From contig NZ_JAQQPZ010000013.1 of assembly GCF_028750675.1 (NCBI RefSeq), positions 1,166,941 to 1,230,940 on the forward strand: DNA of 64,000 nt, written 5' to 3'. The notes beneath the pieces were generated by a model, which worked only from the letters and a program-made list of their open reading frames with translations, searched no databases and had not been told where the DNA came from. This DNA comes from Shewanella metallivivens. Its GTDB lineage: Bacteria; Pseudomonadota; Gammaproteobacteria; Enterobacterales; Shewanellaceae. Positions 31,605-40,911 of this stretch are shown in pieces. The translations under genes and the position numbers were made by a program. The stretch's first letter is position 1. Each line of letters opens with the position of its first letter.

Positions 31605-32186
31605 TTATTTAGCATCAAACGTAAACGATTGTCCTGCTAAGGCTGCTTCAAACATCAAGCCACCTTTGGCCGCGGTGAAAATTGCCATGCCATTAATGTA
31701 GGCCGCTGCAGCATTATGATTACTGCCTGCTTGGCCAGCGCCTGCAGAATTACCTGTGGTGCCAACCTGAGCATTGGCGCCTAAGTTAATTGCCACAGCT
31801 GATGCTTGAGCGCTAAATTCAAAACTGCCGCTGGTAAACTCATTATAGGCTTTGGCGTCTTTAAAAAAGATAATTTCACTGTAAGCCTGGCCACCAAGCT
31901 GAAATCCTATCGACAACTGGGTTAAGCTTGAATCACCCATGTATGTACCGCCCTGATAGACACGGCCATTACCGTAAGCTGCGCCAATCCCGATGCCGCC
32001 CTTTGCAACGGTTGGAAATATGGCATAGCCATAAGCTGAATTAAAAAAGTCTCGGGTCTCACTGGCTTTCTTGAAGTTTGTGACGGCTTCGCTATAAGCA
32101 TTCTCATTAGCAAAAGTGGGTACAGAAAACGCGACACCTAACAACATAACTAAGCTTGCAAAAAATAGGTTGGTTGAACGTTGCAT
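31605..32186 (-). CDS. SYLF (Ysc84-like) domain secreted protein
   Basis: A 193-residue protein with a signal peptide (about 1-26, cleavage near TFA/NEN). Its SYLF/DUF500 domain has FPTVAKGGIGIGAAYGNGRVYQGGTYMGDSSLTQLSIGFQLGGQ split over residues 50-100 and FSAQASAVAINLGANAQ. SYLF domains bind lipids in eukaryotes (Ysc84/SH3YL1); bacterial secreted forms are abundant and of unknown role. The gene is monocistronic, with a strong terminator downstream. Confidence 0.85.
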   Translation of the reverse strand: MQRSTNLFFASLVMLLGVAFSVPTFANENAYSEAVTNFKKASETRDFFNSAYGYAIFPTVAKGGIGIGAAYGNGRVYQGGTYMGDSSLTQLSIGFQLGGQAYSEIIFFKDAKAYNEFTSGSFEFSAQASAVAINLGANAQVGTTGNSAGAGQAGSNHNAAAAYINGMAIFTAAKGGLMFEAALAGQSFTFDAK

Positions 32187-32398
32187 AAATCACCTCATTG
32201 ACGAACCTATTGACATCATTGTCATAGTATATGGCTATAGATTACCAATACCGCTTAAACGGTGCGAGTTAATTAACGTTTATACTTATGCGTAGGTTAG
32301 CTTTAGTGTAAATGTTGTAAAAACGATGGGGCATGATTGAACATAGAGCCGCACTGATGATCGAGTTATGTCAGGTATTTATACACCCAATAACATGA

Positions 32399-32791
32399 TC
32401 ACGACATTTGACGCTTGCGCTTATGTCGATTAGATGCGCCTTCTGGCGGTAAGCCGGGGGCGGGTTTTCGTTCAGCCAGTAAGTGCTTAATAGCCATAAT
32501 GGGGTGAGGTAATAACATTCTTGGCCCTGCAAAAATCATGATCTCACGGGCTTTTTGTTTCATATGAGGTTTATAGCAGTGCACCGGACATTTGTTGCAG
32601 GTTGGCTTATCTTGTCCATACGGGCAGCGGTCTAAACGGGTGTTGGCATAGCTTAAAAACTCACGGCATTGTTCACACACATCATGTGATGGTTTCATTG
32701 GATGGTGAGCTTTACAGTAAATATTGACCATGGCTTTGATGGTACGAAATTCAAACAGTAACTGACCTGTGAGTAACTCAGTTTCGCTCAT
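32399..32791 (-). CDS. ygbA: YgbA, nitrous oxide-stimulated promoter family protein
   Basis: A 130-residue cysteine-rich protein with seven cysteines in HPMKPSHDVCEQCREFL, LDRCPYGQDKPTCNKCPVHCYKP and YCKAHH, which match the YgbA family. In E. coli ygbA belongs to the NsrR nitric-oxide regulon and assists recovery from nitrosative stress. I found no clear NsrR site upstream here. The cysteine pattern suggests metal or iron-sulphur binding. Monocistronic. Confidence 0.85.
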   Translation of the reverse strand: MSETELLTGQLLFEFRTIKAMVNIYCKAHHPMKPSHDVCEQCREFLSYANTRLDRCPYGQDKPTCNKCPVHCYKPHMKQKAREIMIFAGPRMLLPHPIMAIKHLLAERKPAPGLPPEGASNRHKRKRQMS

Positions 32792-33136
32792 GGTTAATAC
32801 CTTAGTAAATTAGTCTGGTATTGTGAGTTTATGCGGCAAAATAACCGCTGACAAATTCGTATTCGCTAATTATGAATTCAAACACAAAACTATGGTTGAG
32901 TGTGCCATTGATCGCAAAAATCACTTAAATCTACTTCAATAGTGCCTTATTCGATAGCTTGTTACAGTTTAAAGTGGATAAATACTTGATTTTATAGCGC
33001 ACGTTGAAATAATAATGACTAGTGCTTAAAAAAACAGCGCACTATTATTAATGACGTAAATGACTCACTGTTAATTGATACGTGAGTAATAACGAATCTA
33101 TGCGTAAAGACGCATAATCAGTAAGGTGGACGCCTA
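32792..33136. other. Gene-free stretch between ygbA and the PE-repeat gene
   Basis: An AT-rich divergent promoter region of 345 bp. Around 33006-33052 TAATAATGACTAGTGC faces GCGCACTATTATTA, a loose inverted repeat. No coding frame or clear -35/-10 pair is convincing. Confidence 0.5.
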
Positions 33137-33991
<855 letters not shown>

Positions 33992-34039
33992 CTCAGTTAA
34001 TACAGCGTGAAGGATATCAGGTATGATATCCATTAAAGG

Positions 34040-34064
34040 AAAGCGGGCCTCGGTCCGCTTTTTT
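34040..34064 (+). terminator. Terminator of the PE-repeat gene
   Basis: AAAGCGG/CCGCTTT stem followed by TTTT. Just before it lies a small hairpin, GATATC-AGGTAT-GATATC (34015-34030). Confidence 0.85.
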
Positions 34065-34133
34065 GTATTTGGCATCTGTGACTAAACTAATGGATGCTGG
34101 TGGTTGATATAATCAAGGATTTTGGTGGCATTG

Positions 34134-34475
34134 ATGACTTCTACGATAAGCAAATTACTGCTGGCTGCAATTGGGTTAAGTGTGGCGATAGGATGCACGC
34201 GCACCCCTGAGTGGACACTGTTTTACGTTGCAGATAATCCAGCGAATGCCGAAAAGGCAATAACCTCAGCTAACATGGTGCAGACTGAGTTTATTTTAGG
34301 TTATTACGATACGCTCGACCAATGCCAGGCCAAAGGTGTTGGCATGTTACGTTTGCAAGGTTCATCAATGCCTGCAGCGCAAGCCTTTGTGTGTGCTCAA
34401 CAATGTCAGGTAGATGATAATGAACAATTACATTGTCAACACCAGGTTGTTGGGGCTGAGTTAGATGCGCTTTAA
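34134..34475 (+). CDS. Unknown small lipoprotein upstream of selO
   Basis: About 113 residues with a lipoprotein signal: [16 protein letters not shown], lipobox VAIGC. The mature part has four further cysteines ([21 protein letters not shown]), probably two disulphides. ATG 34134 is used; GTG 34125 is an alternative with AAGGA at 34115. It overlaps the selO start by 11 bp, so translation may be coupled. Family not recognised. Confidence 0.75.
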   Translation: MTSTISKLLLAAIGLSVAIGCTRTPEWTLFYVADNPANAEKAITSANMVQTEFILGYYDTLDQCQAKGVGMLRLQGSSMPAAQAFVCAQQCQVDDNEQLHCQHQVVGAELDAL

Positions 34476-35934
34476 ACAAGATTTTTTTGAGCAATTAGAC
34501 GGCTTTTACACGCAAGTTTACCCGCAAGGGATTAGTAACCCACACTGGCTTGGCTGGAGTGATGATGCCGCTCAGCTGATTGGTTTAGAAAAGCCAAACG
34601 ATGCGTTATTGATGCAGTTGTCGGCCAATGCGGCTGCGCCAGGTGCAAGCTATTATGCTCAAGTTTACAGTGGTCATCAGTTTGGTGGGTACACCCCAAG
34701 GTTAGGAGATGGCCGCTCGATTATATTAGGCGAAGCTATTGGCCCTAATGGTGCGTGGGATGTGGCCTTAAAAGGTGGTGGCCCAACACCTTATTCTCGT
34801 CATGGTGATGGCCGAGCGGTAATGCGCTCTGCGGTGCGAGAGTTTTTAGTGTCAGAAGCGTTGGCGGCACTATCTGTACCGACAAGCCGTGCTTTAGCGG
34901 TAATAGGGTCAGACTTGCCCGTGTGGCGTGAAAGCCAGGAAACCGCAGCCATAACAGTACGCTTAGCGAAAAGTCATATTCGCTTTGGTCATTTTGAGTA
35001 TTTTTGTTATAGCGAAAAAGGCGCGCCAGACAAGCTTACCCAATTGCTTAATTTTACCCTTGCTCAGCATTTTCCACATTTAAGCGCCGACAGTGCAAGC
35101 TACAAACAATGGTTTGTCGAGGTGGTGCAATCAACAGCTAAAATGATTGCCCACTGGCAAGCCGTAGGTTTTGCCCATGGCGTGATGAACACCGACAACA
35201 TGTCGATTGTAGGCGATACCTTTGATTTTGGGCCGTTTGCATTGTTAGACACCTTTAAAGAGGGCTTTATCTGTAATCACTCTGATCATGACGGCCGTTA
35301 TGCTTTTGGCCAGCAGCCCGGTATAGGCCTATGGAATCTAAAACGCCTCGCTCAAGCGCTTACTCCGATTATTCCATCTGATGATTTAATTGCTGCACTT
35401 AATCGCTATCAACCAAGTTTGGTGAGCCATTATGTCAGCTTAATGCGGGCAAAATTAGGCTTAAGTATCGACAGCGATTTAGGTCGCGCAGCGCAAGCAG
35501 AGCGTGAAAAACAAGATTTAGCATTAATTAGCCAATTTACTGTCATGCTCGAAAACAACCAACTCGATTACAGTAACAGCTTGCGCAAAATGGGCAAGAT
35601 AGACATTAGCAGCCAGTACAGTTCACTGCGTGATGACATGTTGAATGTGAGCGAATTTGATAGCTGGTATCAAGCTTATCAAGCCCGAGTGGGGGATGTG
35701 GCCGATGTTGCAGCATGGCAACAGCAGCGTAATCAGCATAATCCCAAGTATATTTTACGTAATTACCTTGCCCAGGAAGCGATTATCGACATTGAAGAAA
35801 AAGCTGACAACAGCAAGCTTATACAATTACAGCAGTTATTAACTCGTCCTTATGATGAGCAGCCAGAGATGGACCATTTTGCCAAGCGTCCACCAGACTG
35901 GGGCCAGGGACTTGTGATGTCGTGCAGTAGTTAA
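34465..35934 (+). CDS. selO: SelO (YdiU) protein adenylyltransferase
   Basis: A pseudokinase-fold enzyme of 489 residues that transfers AMP, not phosphate, to Ser/Thr/Tyr of target proteins in redox stress (established for E. coli SelO). Signatures are [53 protein letters not shown] and the DFG-like [10 protein letters not shown]. The C terminus ends MSCSS; the cysteine takes the place of selenocysteine in animal SelO. Start ATG 34465, overlapping the lipoprotein gene by 11 bp. Confidence 0.96.
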   Translation: MRFKQDFFEQLDGFYTQVYPQGISNPHWLGWSDDAAQLIGLEKPNDALLMQLSANAAAPGASYYAQVYSGHQFGGYTPRLGDGRSIILGEAIGPNGAWDVALKGGGPTPYSRHGDGRAVMRSAVREFLVSEALAALSVPTSRALAVIGSDLPVWRESQETAAITVRLAKSHIRFGHFEYFCYSEKGAPDKLTQLLNFTLAQHFPHLSADSASYKQWFVEVVQSTAKMIAHWQAVGFAHGVMNTDNMSIVGDTFDFGPFALLDTFKEGFICNHSDHDGRYAFGQQPGIGLWNLKRLAQALTPIIPSDDLIAALNRYQPSLVSHYVSLMRAKLGLSIDSDLGRAAQAEREKQDLALISQFTVMLENNQLDYSNSLRKMGKIDISSQYSSLRDDMLNVSEFDSWYQAYQARVGDVADVAAWQQQRNQHNPKYILRNYLAQEAIIDIEEKADNSKLIQLQQLLTRPYDEQPEMDHFAKRPPDWGQGLVMSCSS

Positions 35935-35969
35935 CCCAGTTTGATCGCCATTTTTTATTGAGTGATGTT

Positions 35970-36290
35970 ATGAAATTATTATCTGCTAAATTTGATCCTG
36001 AAGCGAAGAGTATTGTTATCCAAGCTGCAGTTGATTTTGAGCAATTTGAACGGTTTGCTGAACCTTTAGCGGCAGCATTGGATTGTGAGATCTGTGAACG
36101 CCAATGGGGCGCAGATCGCCATCAATGGTTGCTGAACTTTGAAGGTAGCCCGGTGTGGCTACATTATGAGTTTTATGGTGATATTTGTTGGTTGTCAGTG
36201 GACAGTGCAAAAGATGTCGATGTGTTGCATTTTTTATCTGGCTTGCTTAAATCCTATATTCACACAACAGAAGAAGACCTACATGGATAA
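35970..36290 (+). CDS. DUF3630 family protein
   Basis: A 106-residue cytoplasmic protein of a family limited mainly to Shewanella and Vibrio-like genera (from memory). It has FAEPLAAALDCEICERQWGADRHQWLLNFEGSPVWLHYEFYGD in pieces across residues 25-70. ATG 35970 is preferred to TTG 35958. It overlaps srkA by eight bases, suggesting a joint role or coupled translation with the kinase. Function unknown. Confidence 0.8.
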   Translation: MKLLSAKFDPEAKSIVIQAAVDFEQFERFAEPLAAALDCEICERQWGADRHQWLLNFEGSPVWLHYEFYGDICWLSVDSAKDVDVLHFLSGLLKSYIHTTEEDLHG

Positions 36291-37290
36291 TAGCAGCGCA
36301 GAATTTCATTTTCAGGCTCTAACGCCCGATTTGATTTTAGATGCAATTGAAAGTATTGGCATATTTCCTGAGACAGGTTTATTAGCATTAAACAGTTATG
36401 AAAACCGTGTTTATCAGTTCCGTTGCGACCGTGGGCAACGTTATGTGGTTAAGTTTTATCGACCACAGCGTTGGAGTGAAGCGCAAATACAAGAAGAGCA
36501 TGACTATGCATTGGCGTTAGCTGCTGAAGACATTCCTATCGCTGTGCCCGTCATTATAGAAAATAAAACCTTATTTGAGTTTAAAGGCTACCGATTTGCG
36601 TTATTTCCATCAATTGGTGGCCGCGCTTTTGAAGTTGATAATCTTGAGCAATTAGAGTCAGTAGGGCGCTTCATTGGCCGTATTCATCAATATGCCAGCA
36701 AACAGCCTTTTGTGTATCGCGAGCCACTAACCCCTGAGATTCTTGGGGATGACGCTTATCGTTATTTACAAGACAGCGGCATCGTCGCCGAAGGTATGCG
36801 CAGCGCCTTTTTTACTGTGGTAGAGCAGGTGCTAACAAAAGCTAAGCAGATTTGGCAACAGCACAGCTTTGACACGATTCGTCTGCACGGGGATTTGCAC
36901 CCTGGTAATATTTTATGGACTCCAGACGATGGCCCAGGGTTTGTTGATTTAGATGACGCAAGGCAAGGCCCAGCAGTGCAAGACATTTGGATGATGTTGA
37001 CCGGTGATAGGACTCAGCAATTATTGCAGCTCGATATTTTAATTGATGCCTATCAAGAGTTTTGCGATTTTGATACAAGGCAATTGGCATTAATCGAGCC
37101 GTTAAGAGCGTTTAGAATGATCCATTACAATGCATGGCTGACCAAACGATGGCAAGATCCGGCATTTCCAATGAACTTCCCTTGGTTTGCTGACATTAAA
37201 TATTGGGAGCAACAAACCTTAGCGTTTAAAGAGCAACTTGCCGCCTTGAATGAGGCCCCGTTGAGTTTAGCCAGCTTTAATCAAGCTTAA
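36283..37290 (+). CDS. srkA: Stress response Ser/Thr kinase SrkA (YihE/RdoA)
   Basis: An APH/choline-kinase-fold protein kinase of 335 residues. The catalytic loop is LHGDLHPGNIL and the metal site is FVDLDDAR. In E. coli it protects against death after stress and is cotranscribed with dsbA under Cpx control. Start ATG 36283 (MDNSSAEFHFQALTPDLIL) was chosen over 36139, which lies inside DUF3630 and adds no family sequence. dsbA follows 222 bp later and may have its own promoter. Confidence 0.95.
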   Translation: MDNSSAEFHFQALTPDLILDAIESIGIFPETGLLALNSYENRVYQFRCDRGQRYVVKFYRPQRWSEAQIQEEHDYALALAAEDIPIAVPVIIENKTLFEFKGYRFALFPSIGGRAFEVDNLEQLESVGRFIGRIHQYASKQPFVYREPLTPEILGDDAYRYLQDSGIVAEGMRSAFFTVVEQVLTKAKQIWQQHSFDTIRLHGDLHPGNILWTPDDGPGFVDLDDARQGPAVQDIWMMLTGDRTQQLLQLDILIDAYQEFCDFDTRQLALIEPLRAFRMIHYNAWLTKRWQDPAFPMNFPWFADIKYWEQQTLAFKEQLAALNEAPLSLASFNQA

Positions 37291-37512
37291 TGGACAAGGG
37301 GTGACGCTCAAAACTTAATCGAAGTTGAAAAGCTTGAGCCACTCTGCACGTTTTAGATTATTAACGGGGTGGGTATTAACATTTTTTAATAATGACTATC
37401 GGGATGTATTTAGTTACAAATACAATCAACTAGCGATTGAGTTTCAGGCTGACGCTAGACTATGATAGATTCAGCGTTTTTATAATTAGTTTGCCTATTG
37501 AAAGGAAGTAAG

Positions 37513-38130
37513 ATGAAAAAAGCATTATTGATGGCGGTAGCATTGCTACTCGCGCCAATGGCGGCGATGGCTGCAGATTACAAAGAAGGTGTTCATTACA
37601 CTGTAATTAATGATGGCCCTGAGTCTGCAAAGCCTGAAATTATGGAGTTTTTCTCTTTCTATTGCCCACACTGTTACAACTTTGCAAAAACCGTAGTGCC
37701 AAAGATTGAAGCAAATATTCCAGAAGGTGTTAGCTTTAGTCAGTCGCATGTAGACTTTATTGGCCGTGATATGGGCGTTGAAATGTCTCGTGCATTTGCC
37801 GTCGCAAAACAACTGAACGTTGAAAAGAAAATCGAAGCGGCTTTGTTCAGTGCAATCCATGACAAGCGCCAACAGTTTACTCGTGCTGATGATATTAGAG
37901 CACTCTTTATTGCCAACGGTGTAGATGCTAAAGATTATGATGCAGCAGCCAATTCATTTATGGTGAGTGCACAAATGTCTAAAATGAAGCGCGATACTGA
38001 AAATGCTAAAATTTCAGGTGTACCTTCATTAGTTGTTAACGGCAAATACCGTGTTGAAACTAGCTCTATTAAGTCTTATGACGAGTTACTAGACATTGCA
38101 TTTTACTTAACCACAATGAACAAAAAGTAA
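37513..38130 (+). CDS. dsbA: Periplasmic thiol:disulphide oxidoreductase DsbA
   Basis: Introduces disulphide bonds into exported proteins. Its 205 residues include a signal peptide of about 20 (ending AMA/ADY), the CPHC active site at residues 51-54, a helical insert, and the cis-proline loop in SGVPSLVVNGKY. ATG 37513 has AAAGGAAG directly upstream; an upstream TTG at 37498 is unlikely. The srkA-dsbA order is conserved in gammaproteobacteria. A strong terminator follows. Confidence 0.97.
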   Translation: MKKALLMAVALLLAPMAAMAADYKEGVHYTVINDGPESAKPEIMEFFSFYCPHCYNFAKTVVPKIEANIPEGVSFSQSHVDFIGRDMGVEMSRAFAVAKQLNVEKKIEAALFSAIHDKRQQFTRADDIRALFIANGVDAKDYDAAANSFMVSAQMSKMKRDTENAKISGVPSLVVNGKYRVETSSIKSYDELLDIAFYLTTMNKK

Positions 38131-38178
38131 CGATGTTACTGCCCCTTTAGCGCCTAATTGGCGTAAACGGGTCACACT

Positions 38179-38204
38179 AAAAAAGGAGCTTAGGCTCCTT
38201 TTTT
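38179..38204 (+). terminator. dsbA terminator
   Basis: AAAAAAGGAGC and GCTCCTTTTTT form an 11-bp perfect stem with loop TTAG, ending in T's. Confidence 0.95.
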
Positions 38205-38244
38205 GTTGTCTGGCGACGGGTGACACCGTGATGAGAATGTTGAT

Positions 38245-38318
38245 CTCAGGCAAAAAAAAACCGTATGTCTATAAAAGACGATACGGTGATGAGTCAAATG
38301 ACTCTTTTTTACCCTGAG
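38245..38318. other. Structured bidirectional terminator-like element
   Basis: CTCAGG (38245) faces CCTGAG (38313-38318), and inside this a run of nine A faces a run of six T. Within the closed arms are two hairpins: ACCGTATGTCT/AGACGATACGGT and GAGTCA/TGACTC. On the minus strand the first hairpin is followed by nine T; on the plus strand the second is followed by six T. The remaining 290 bp up to the next gene hold a possible minus-strand promoter and nothing else I can name. Confidence 0.7.
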
Positions 38319-38357
38319 TAACGCTAAGAATAGTATCATGGCGTCAAAATATTGGCA
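38251..38357 (-). ncRNA. Candidate small RNA (speculative)
   Basis: On the minus strand a TATAAT at 38369-38364 is followed, about 100 bp later, by a hairpin and nine T. A transcript of about 107 nt with two stem-loops and a U-rich tail would look like an Hfq-type sRNA. The -35 is poor and I see no similarity to a known sRNA such as Spot 42. Confidence 0.3.
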
Positions 38358-38604
38358 AGCGACATTATATTGTCGTAAAGCTGTCAGGTTCACAGCATGT
38401 GTTAATTAATAGGAGAAAGTTTTGTAAAGGATGAAACTCTTATTCATGCGTGAGGTCAAATTTTGAGATAAGAACCCCCTTGTTGGATATGAAACGTGAA
38501 GCAAGGTAAATATTTTTTTTGACTGTCACATTATTATATTCAACATCGTTTATGGTATTGCACGTTTCGCGTGGCCGCACGTATTTGCTCTAGGAGGAAA
38601 CCAT

Positions 38605-38817
38605 ATGAGAAAGTTCCCTGTATATGCGCCCAAGTTAATTGTTAAGCATGTTATGATCTTTCTAAGTGGCGCTATTTGGGTAAAAGACTTAGGTTTACTT
38701 GAATTTGATAAAGGACGTTTTTTATACAGTCAAAAAAGCCTGCCAAAAGTAAAGCAGGCTGTCAGCGAGTTAAATGCGCTGATTGAGGCACAATCTGCGC
38801 CGCAGCAATCAACGTAA
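38605..38817 (+). CDS. Unknown small protein (70 aa) next to zapB
   Basis: Not recognised. MRKFPVYAPKLIVKHVMIFLSGAIWVKDLG has a basic start and a hydrophobic stretch (about residues 11-28) that is short for a membrane helix. A polar helical C terminus ends in Gln-rich sequence. The ribosome site AGGAGG at 38593-38598 is perfect and well spaced, which strongly supports translation. It converges on zapB with a 7-bp gap. Confidence 0.75.
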   Translation: MRKFPVYAPKLIVKHVMIFLSGAIWVKDLGLLEFDKGRFLYSQKSLPKVKQAVSELNALIEAQSAPQQST

Positions 38818-38824
38818 AACCAAA

Positions 38825-39046
38825 TTACATTTCGCTATTCAATAAACCAACAAGGCCGTTGACCTTATCGCTCCATGAGTTGAGGTCTTGCTGCAATTGT
38901 TGGTTTTTTTGTGTCAGTTCTTGTTGCTGCTTTACTAAATCTTCATTCTTTTGCTTCTCTTCTTCAAGCTCCATTTTTAGTAGCTCAATATTTTCAAGAG
39001 TCGCCTGGATTTTGGTTTCCAGTTGGGACAATAATTCAAGGCTCAT
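38825..39046 (-). CDS. zapB: Cell division protein ZapB
   Basis: A 73-residue protein that is almost wholly coiled coil ([20 protein letters not shown] then [17 protein letters not shown] and [15 protein letters not shown]). ZapB assembles with ZapA at the FtsZ ring and links it to the chromosome terminus via MatP. Length and the [14 protein letters not shown] start match the family. Confidence 0.93.
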   Translation of the reverse strand: MSLELLSQLETKIQATLENIELLKMELEEEKQKNEDLVKQQQELTQKNQQLQQDLNSWSDKVNGLVGLLNSEM

Positions 39047-39218
39047 GGGGAGTCCTATACGTTTCTGGATGGAACCCCGATTCTAGCAGTGACAAGGCCT
39101 ATAGGAATAGCCTTTAAAACTAAGTGGCTAAAATATATTCAATAAATCGCTGGTTATTGTGCTTTATCTGAGATCGCGCTATTTTCATCGGCTAACCTAC
39201 ACTATAAAAGCCTTTTTT

Positions 39219-39572
39219 ATGACTATAACCCGACTCGATGTTGGTACCCGGATGAGCAGTATTGTGATCCACAATAATACGGTTTATCTCTGCGGCCAAG
39301 TTGCTAAAGACAAGTTCAGTGCTATTGAAACGCAAACTACCACCATGCTAGAAGAAGTTGATGCCTTATTGGCTCAAGCTGGCTCGAACCGTGAGCATAT
39401 TTTGTCGGCGACTATTTACCTTAAAGACATGGGCGATTACGATGCTATGAATCAAGTATGGGATCAATGGATACCACGGGGACATGCCCCAGCAAGAGCC
39501 TGCGTGCAAGCGGCCATTGCTGAGCCAGAATACTTGGTCGAAATATCGGTGATCGCTGCGCAGGTAAGTTAA
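39219..39572 (+). CDS. RidA/YoaB-type Rid family protein
   Basis: A 117-residue trimer-forming Rid superfamily protein. Conserved parts are [52 protein letters not shown] and the region with arginine in [20 protein letters not shown]. Rid proteins hydrolyse reactive enamine/imine intermediates from PLP enzymes such as IlvA, which is encoded elsewhere in this window. ATG 39219 is chosen; the upstream extension to 39159 has no family support. Confidence 0.9.
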   Translation: MTITRLDVGTRMSSIVIHNNTVYLCGQVAKDKFSAIETQTTTMLEEVDALLAQAGSNREHILSATIYLKDMGDYDAMNQVWDQWIPRGHAPARACVQAAIAEPEYLVEISVIAAQVS

Positions 39573-39750
39573 GCGCAGTAGCCGAGCTAAATAGAGTGAT
39601 GCAATAACTGTTTGTCGGTTGCTGTATGAATAAATATATTGATGCTTGTTACGTTCAATTGACGTATTTTGATTTAGGATCTATGGCTTCGACTTGACAT
39701 TATTCTCTAGCCTAAATAGTCTGCAAGCTCAGTTTTTAAGGTGGTATGCA

Positions 39751-40842
39751 ATGGACATAAAATATAATTTAAAATCTGCGTCAGAGCGCCGCACAGAACC
39801 ATTTATGCCAGAAGGCGACGTGGGTTTTGGTAAGTTGCGTACTGACCACATGTTTTTAATGGATTACCGTGATGGTCAGTGGTGCGATCCGCGTATCGTG
39901 CCTTATGGCCCATTTGAAATGGCGCCAGGTGCAATGTCATTACATTATGGCCAATCGATTTTTGAAGGCGCTAAAGCGTTTATGCATGAAGACGGTGAGA
40001 TTTATACTTTCCGTTTAAATAAGAATGCTGAACGCATGAACCGTTCTGCCGATATTGTGTGTATTCCAAATATCGATGAAGCCATGCAATTAAAAGGCAT
40101 TAATGCACTTATTGATGTGGACCGTTTATGGTTTCCACAGCAAGAAGGCGCGTGTTTATATATTCGTCCGTTTATTTTTGCCACAGAAGACCGTTTATCG
40201 GTAAGCCCTAGTCAAAAGTACACTTTCTGTGTCATGTTAAGTCCGTCAGGCGCTTATTATGCTTCAGGGGTTAATAACGGTATTCGGTTATTAATTAGCA
40301 CTCAATTTCATCGTGCTGTGTCTGGCGGTACTGGTGCTTCTAAAGCGGCAGGAAACTACGCTGCATCTCTACGTGCGGGCAAAGCTGCGGTAGAGTATGG
40401 CGCATCGCAGGTGTTGTATTTAGATTCAACCAACACGCAAATTGAAGAAGCTGGCGCAATGAACCACTTCCATATTTTAAAAGATGGCACAGTGATCATT
40501 CCAACATTCACCGACACAATTTTAAAGTCGATCACCTCGCAATCTATCATGGAGTTAGGTGAGATGCTTGGTTGTGAAGTGAGACAAGAAACGGTGATGT
40601 TAGATAAGTTTATTGCTGACATTGAATCTGGTGAAATTATTGAAGCGGGTGGTTTTGGTACTGCGGCAGTGGTATCACCTGTGAATTCGTATATCTTTGA
40701 AGATGGCCGAGTTATCACCGTAGGTGATGGCAAAGTGGGTCCTCATATTCAACGTATCTATAAGCTGTTTACCGATTTACAAAAAGGCCATGTGGCTGCG
40801 CCGCAAGGTTGGGTTAAACGGGTTGAGCGTGTTGCGCCTTAA
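39751..40842 (+). CDS. ilvE: Branched-chain amino acid aminotransferase
   Basis: A fold-type IV PLP transaminase of 363 residues, last step of isoleucine, valine and leucine synthesis. It has LRTDHMFLMDYRDGQWCDPRIVPYGPF in pieces, SIFEGAKAF, and the PLP lysine in GGTGASKAAGNYAAS. It belongs to the longer BCAT branch, not the 309-residue E. coli IlvE type. Start ATG 39751 with AAGGTGG upstream; the extension to 39694 is rejected. It is far from the ilvGMDA operon and followed by a palindromic terminator. Confidence 0.95.
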   Translation: MDIKYNLKSASERRTEPFMPEGDVGFGKLRTDHMFLMDYRDGQWCDPRIVPYGPFEMAPGAMSLHYGQSIFEGAKAFMHEDGEIYTFRLNKNAERMNRSADIVCIPNIDEAMQLKGINALIDVDRLWFPQQEGACLYIRPFIFATEDRLSVSPSQKYTFCVMLSPSGAYYASGVNNGIRLLISTQFHRAVSGGTGASKAAGNYAASLRAGKAAVEYGASQVLYLDSTNTQIEEAGAMNHFHILKDGTVIIPTFTDTILKSITSQSIMELGEMLGCEVRQETVMLDKFIADIESGEIIEAGGFGTAAVVSPVNSYIFEDGRVITVGDGKVGPHIQRIYKLFTDLQKGHVAAPQGWVKRVERVAP

Positions 40843-40860
40843 GGTTACACCAGCTGATTA

Positions 40861-40898
40861 GGTAAAATAAAAGCTCCCTTGGGAGCTTTTATTTTACC
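40861..40898. terminator. Bidirectional terminator between ilvE and the sensor gene
   Basis: An 18-bp perfect stem: GGTAAAATAAAAGCTCCC facing GGGAGCTTTTATTTTACC with a TT spacer. A/T tracts within the stem can act on both strands, for convergent ilvE and the GGDEF/EAL gene. Confidence 0.93.
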
Positions 40899-40902
40899 TA
40901 GG

Positions 40903-40911
40903 GATTGGTAT
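40903..40911 (-). repeat. Solo ATACCAATC end abutting a stop codon
   Basis: On the minus strand TTAATACCAATC joins the stop of the sensor gene to the repeat core, just as the repeat at 1487 joins the stop of yjjG. Only the core nine bases match. Confidence 0.45.

Noticed and set aside
32792..32900. NsrR operator for ygbA
   Set aside because: I searched for paired AAGATGYATTT-like halves and found none good enough to mark.
38251..38357. Spot 42 (spf), expected near dsbA/polA in enterics
   Set aside because: Its conserved sequence is not present, and polA and engB are not in this window.
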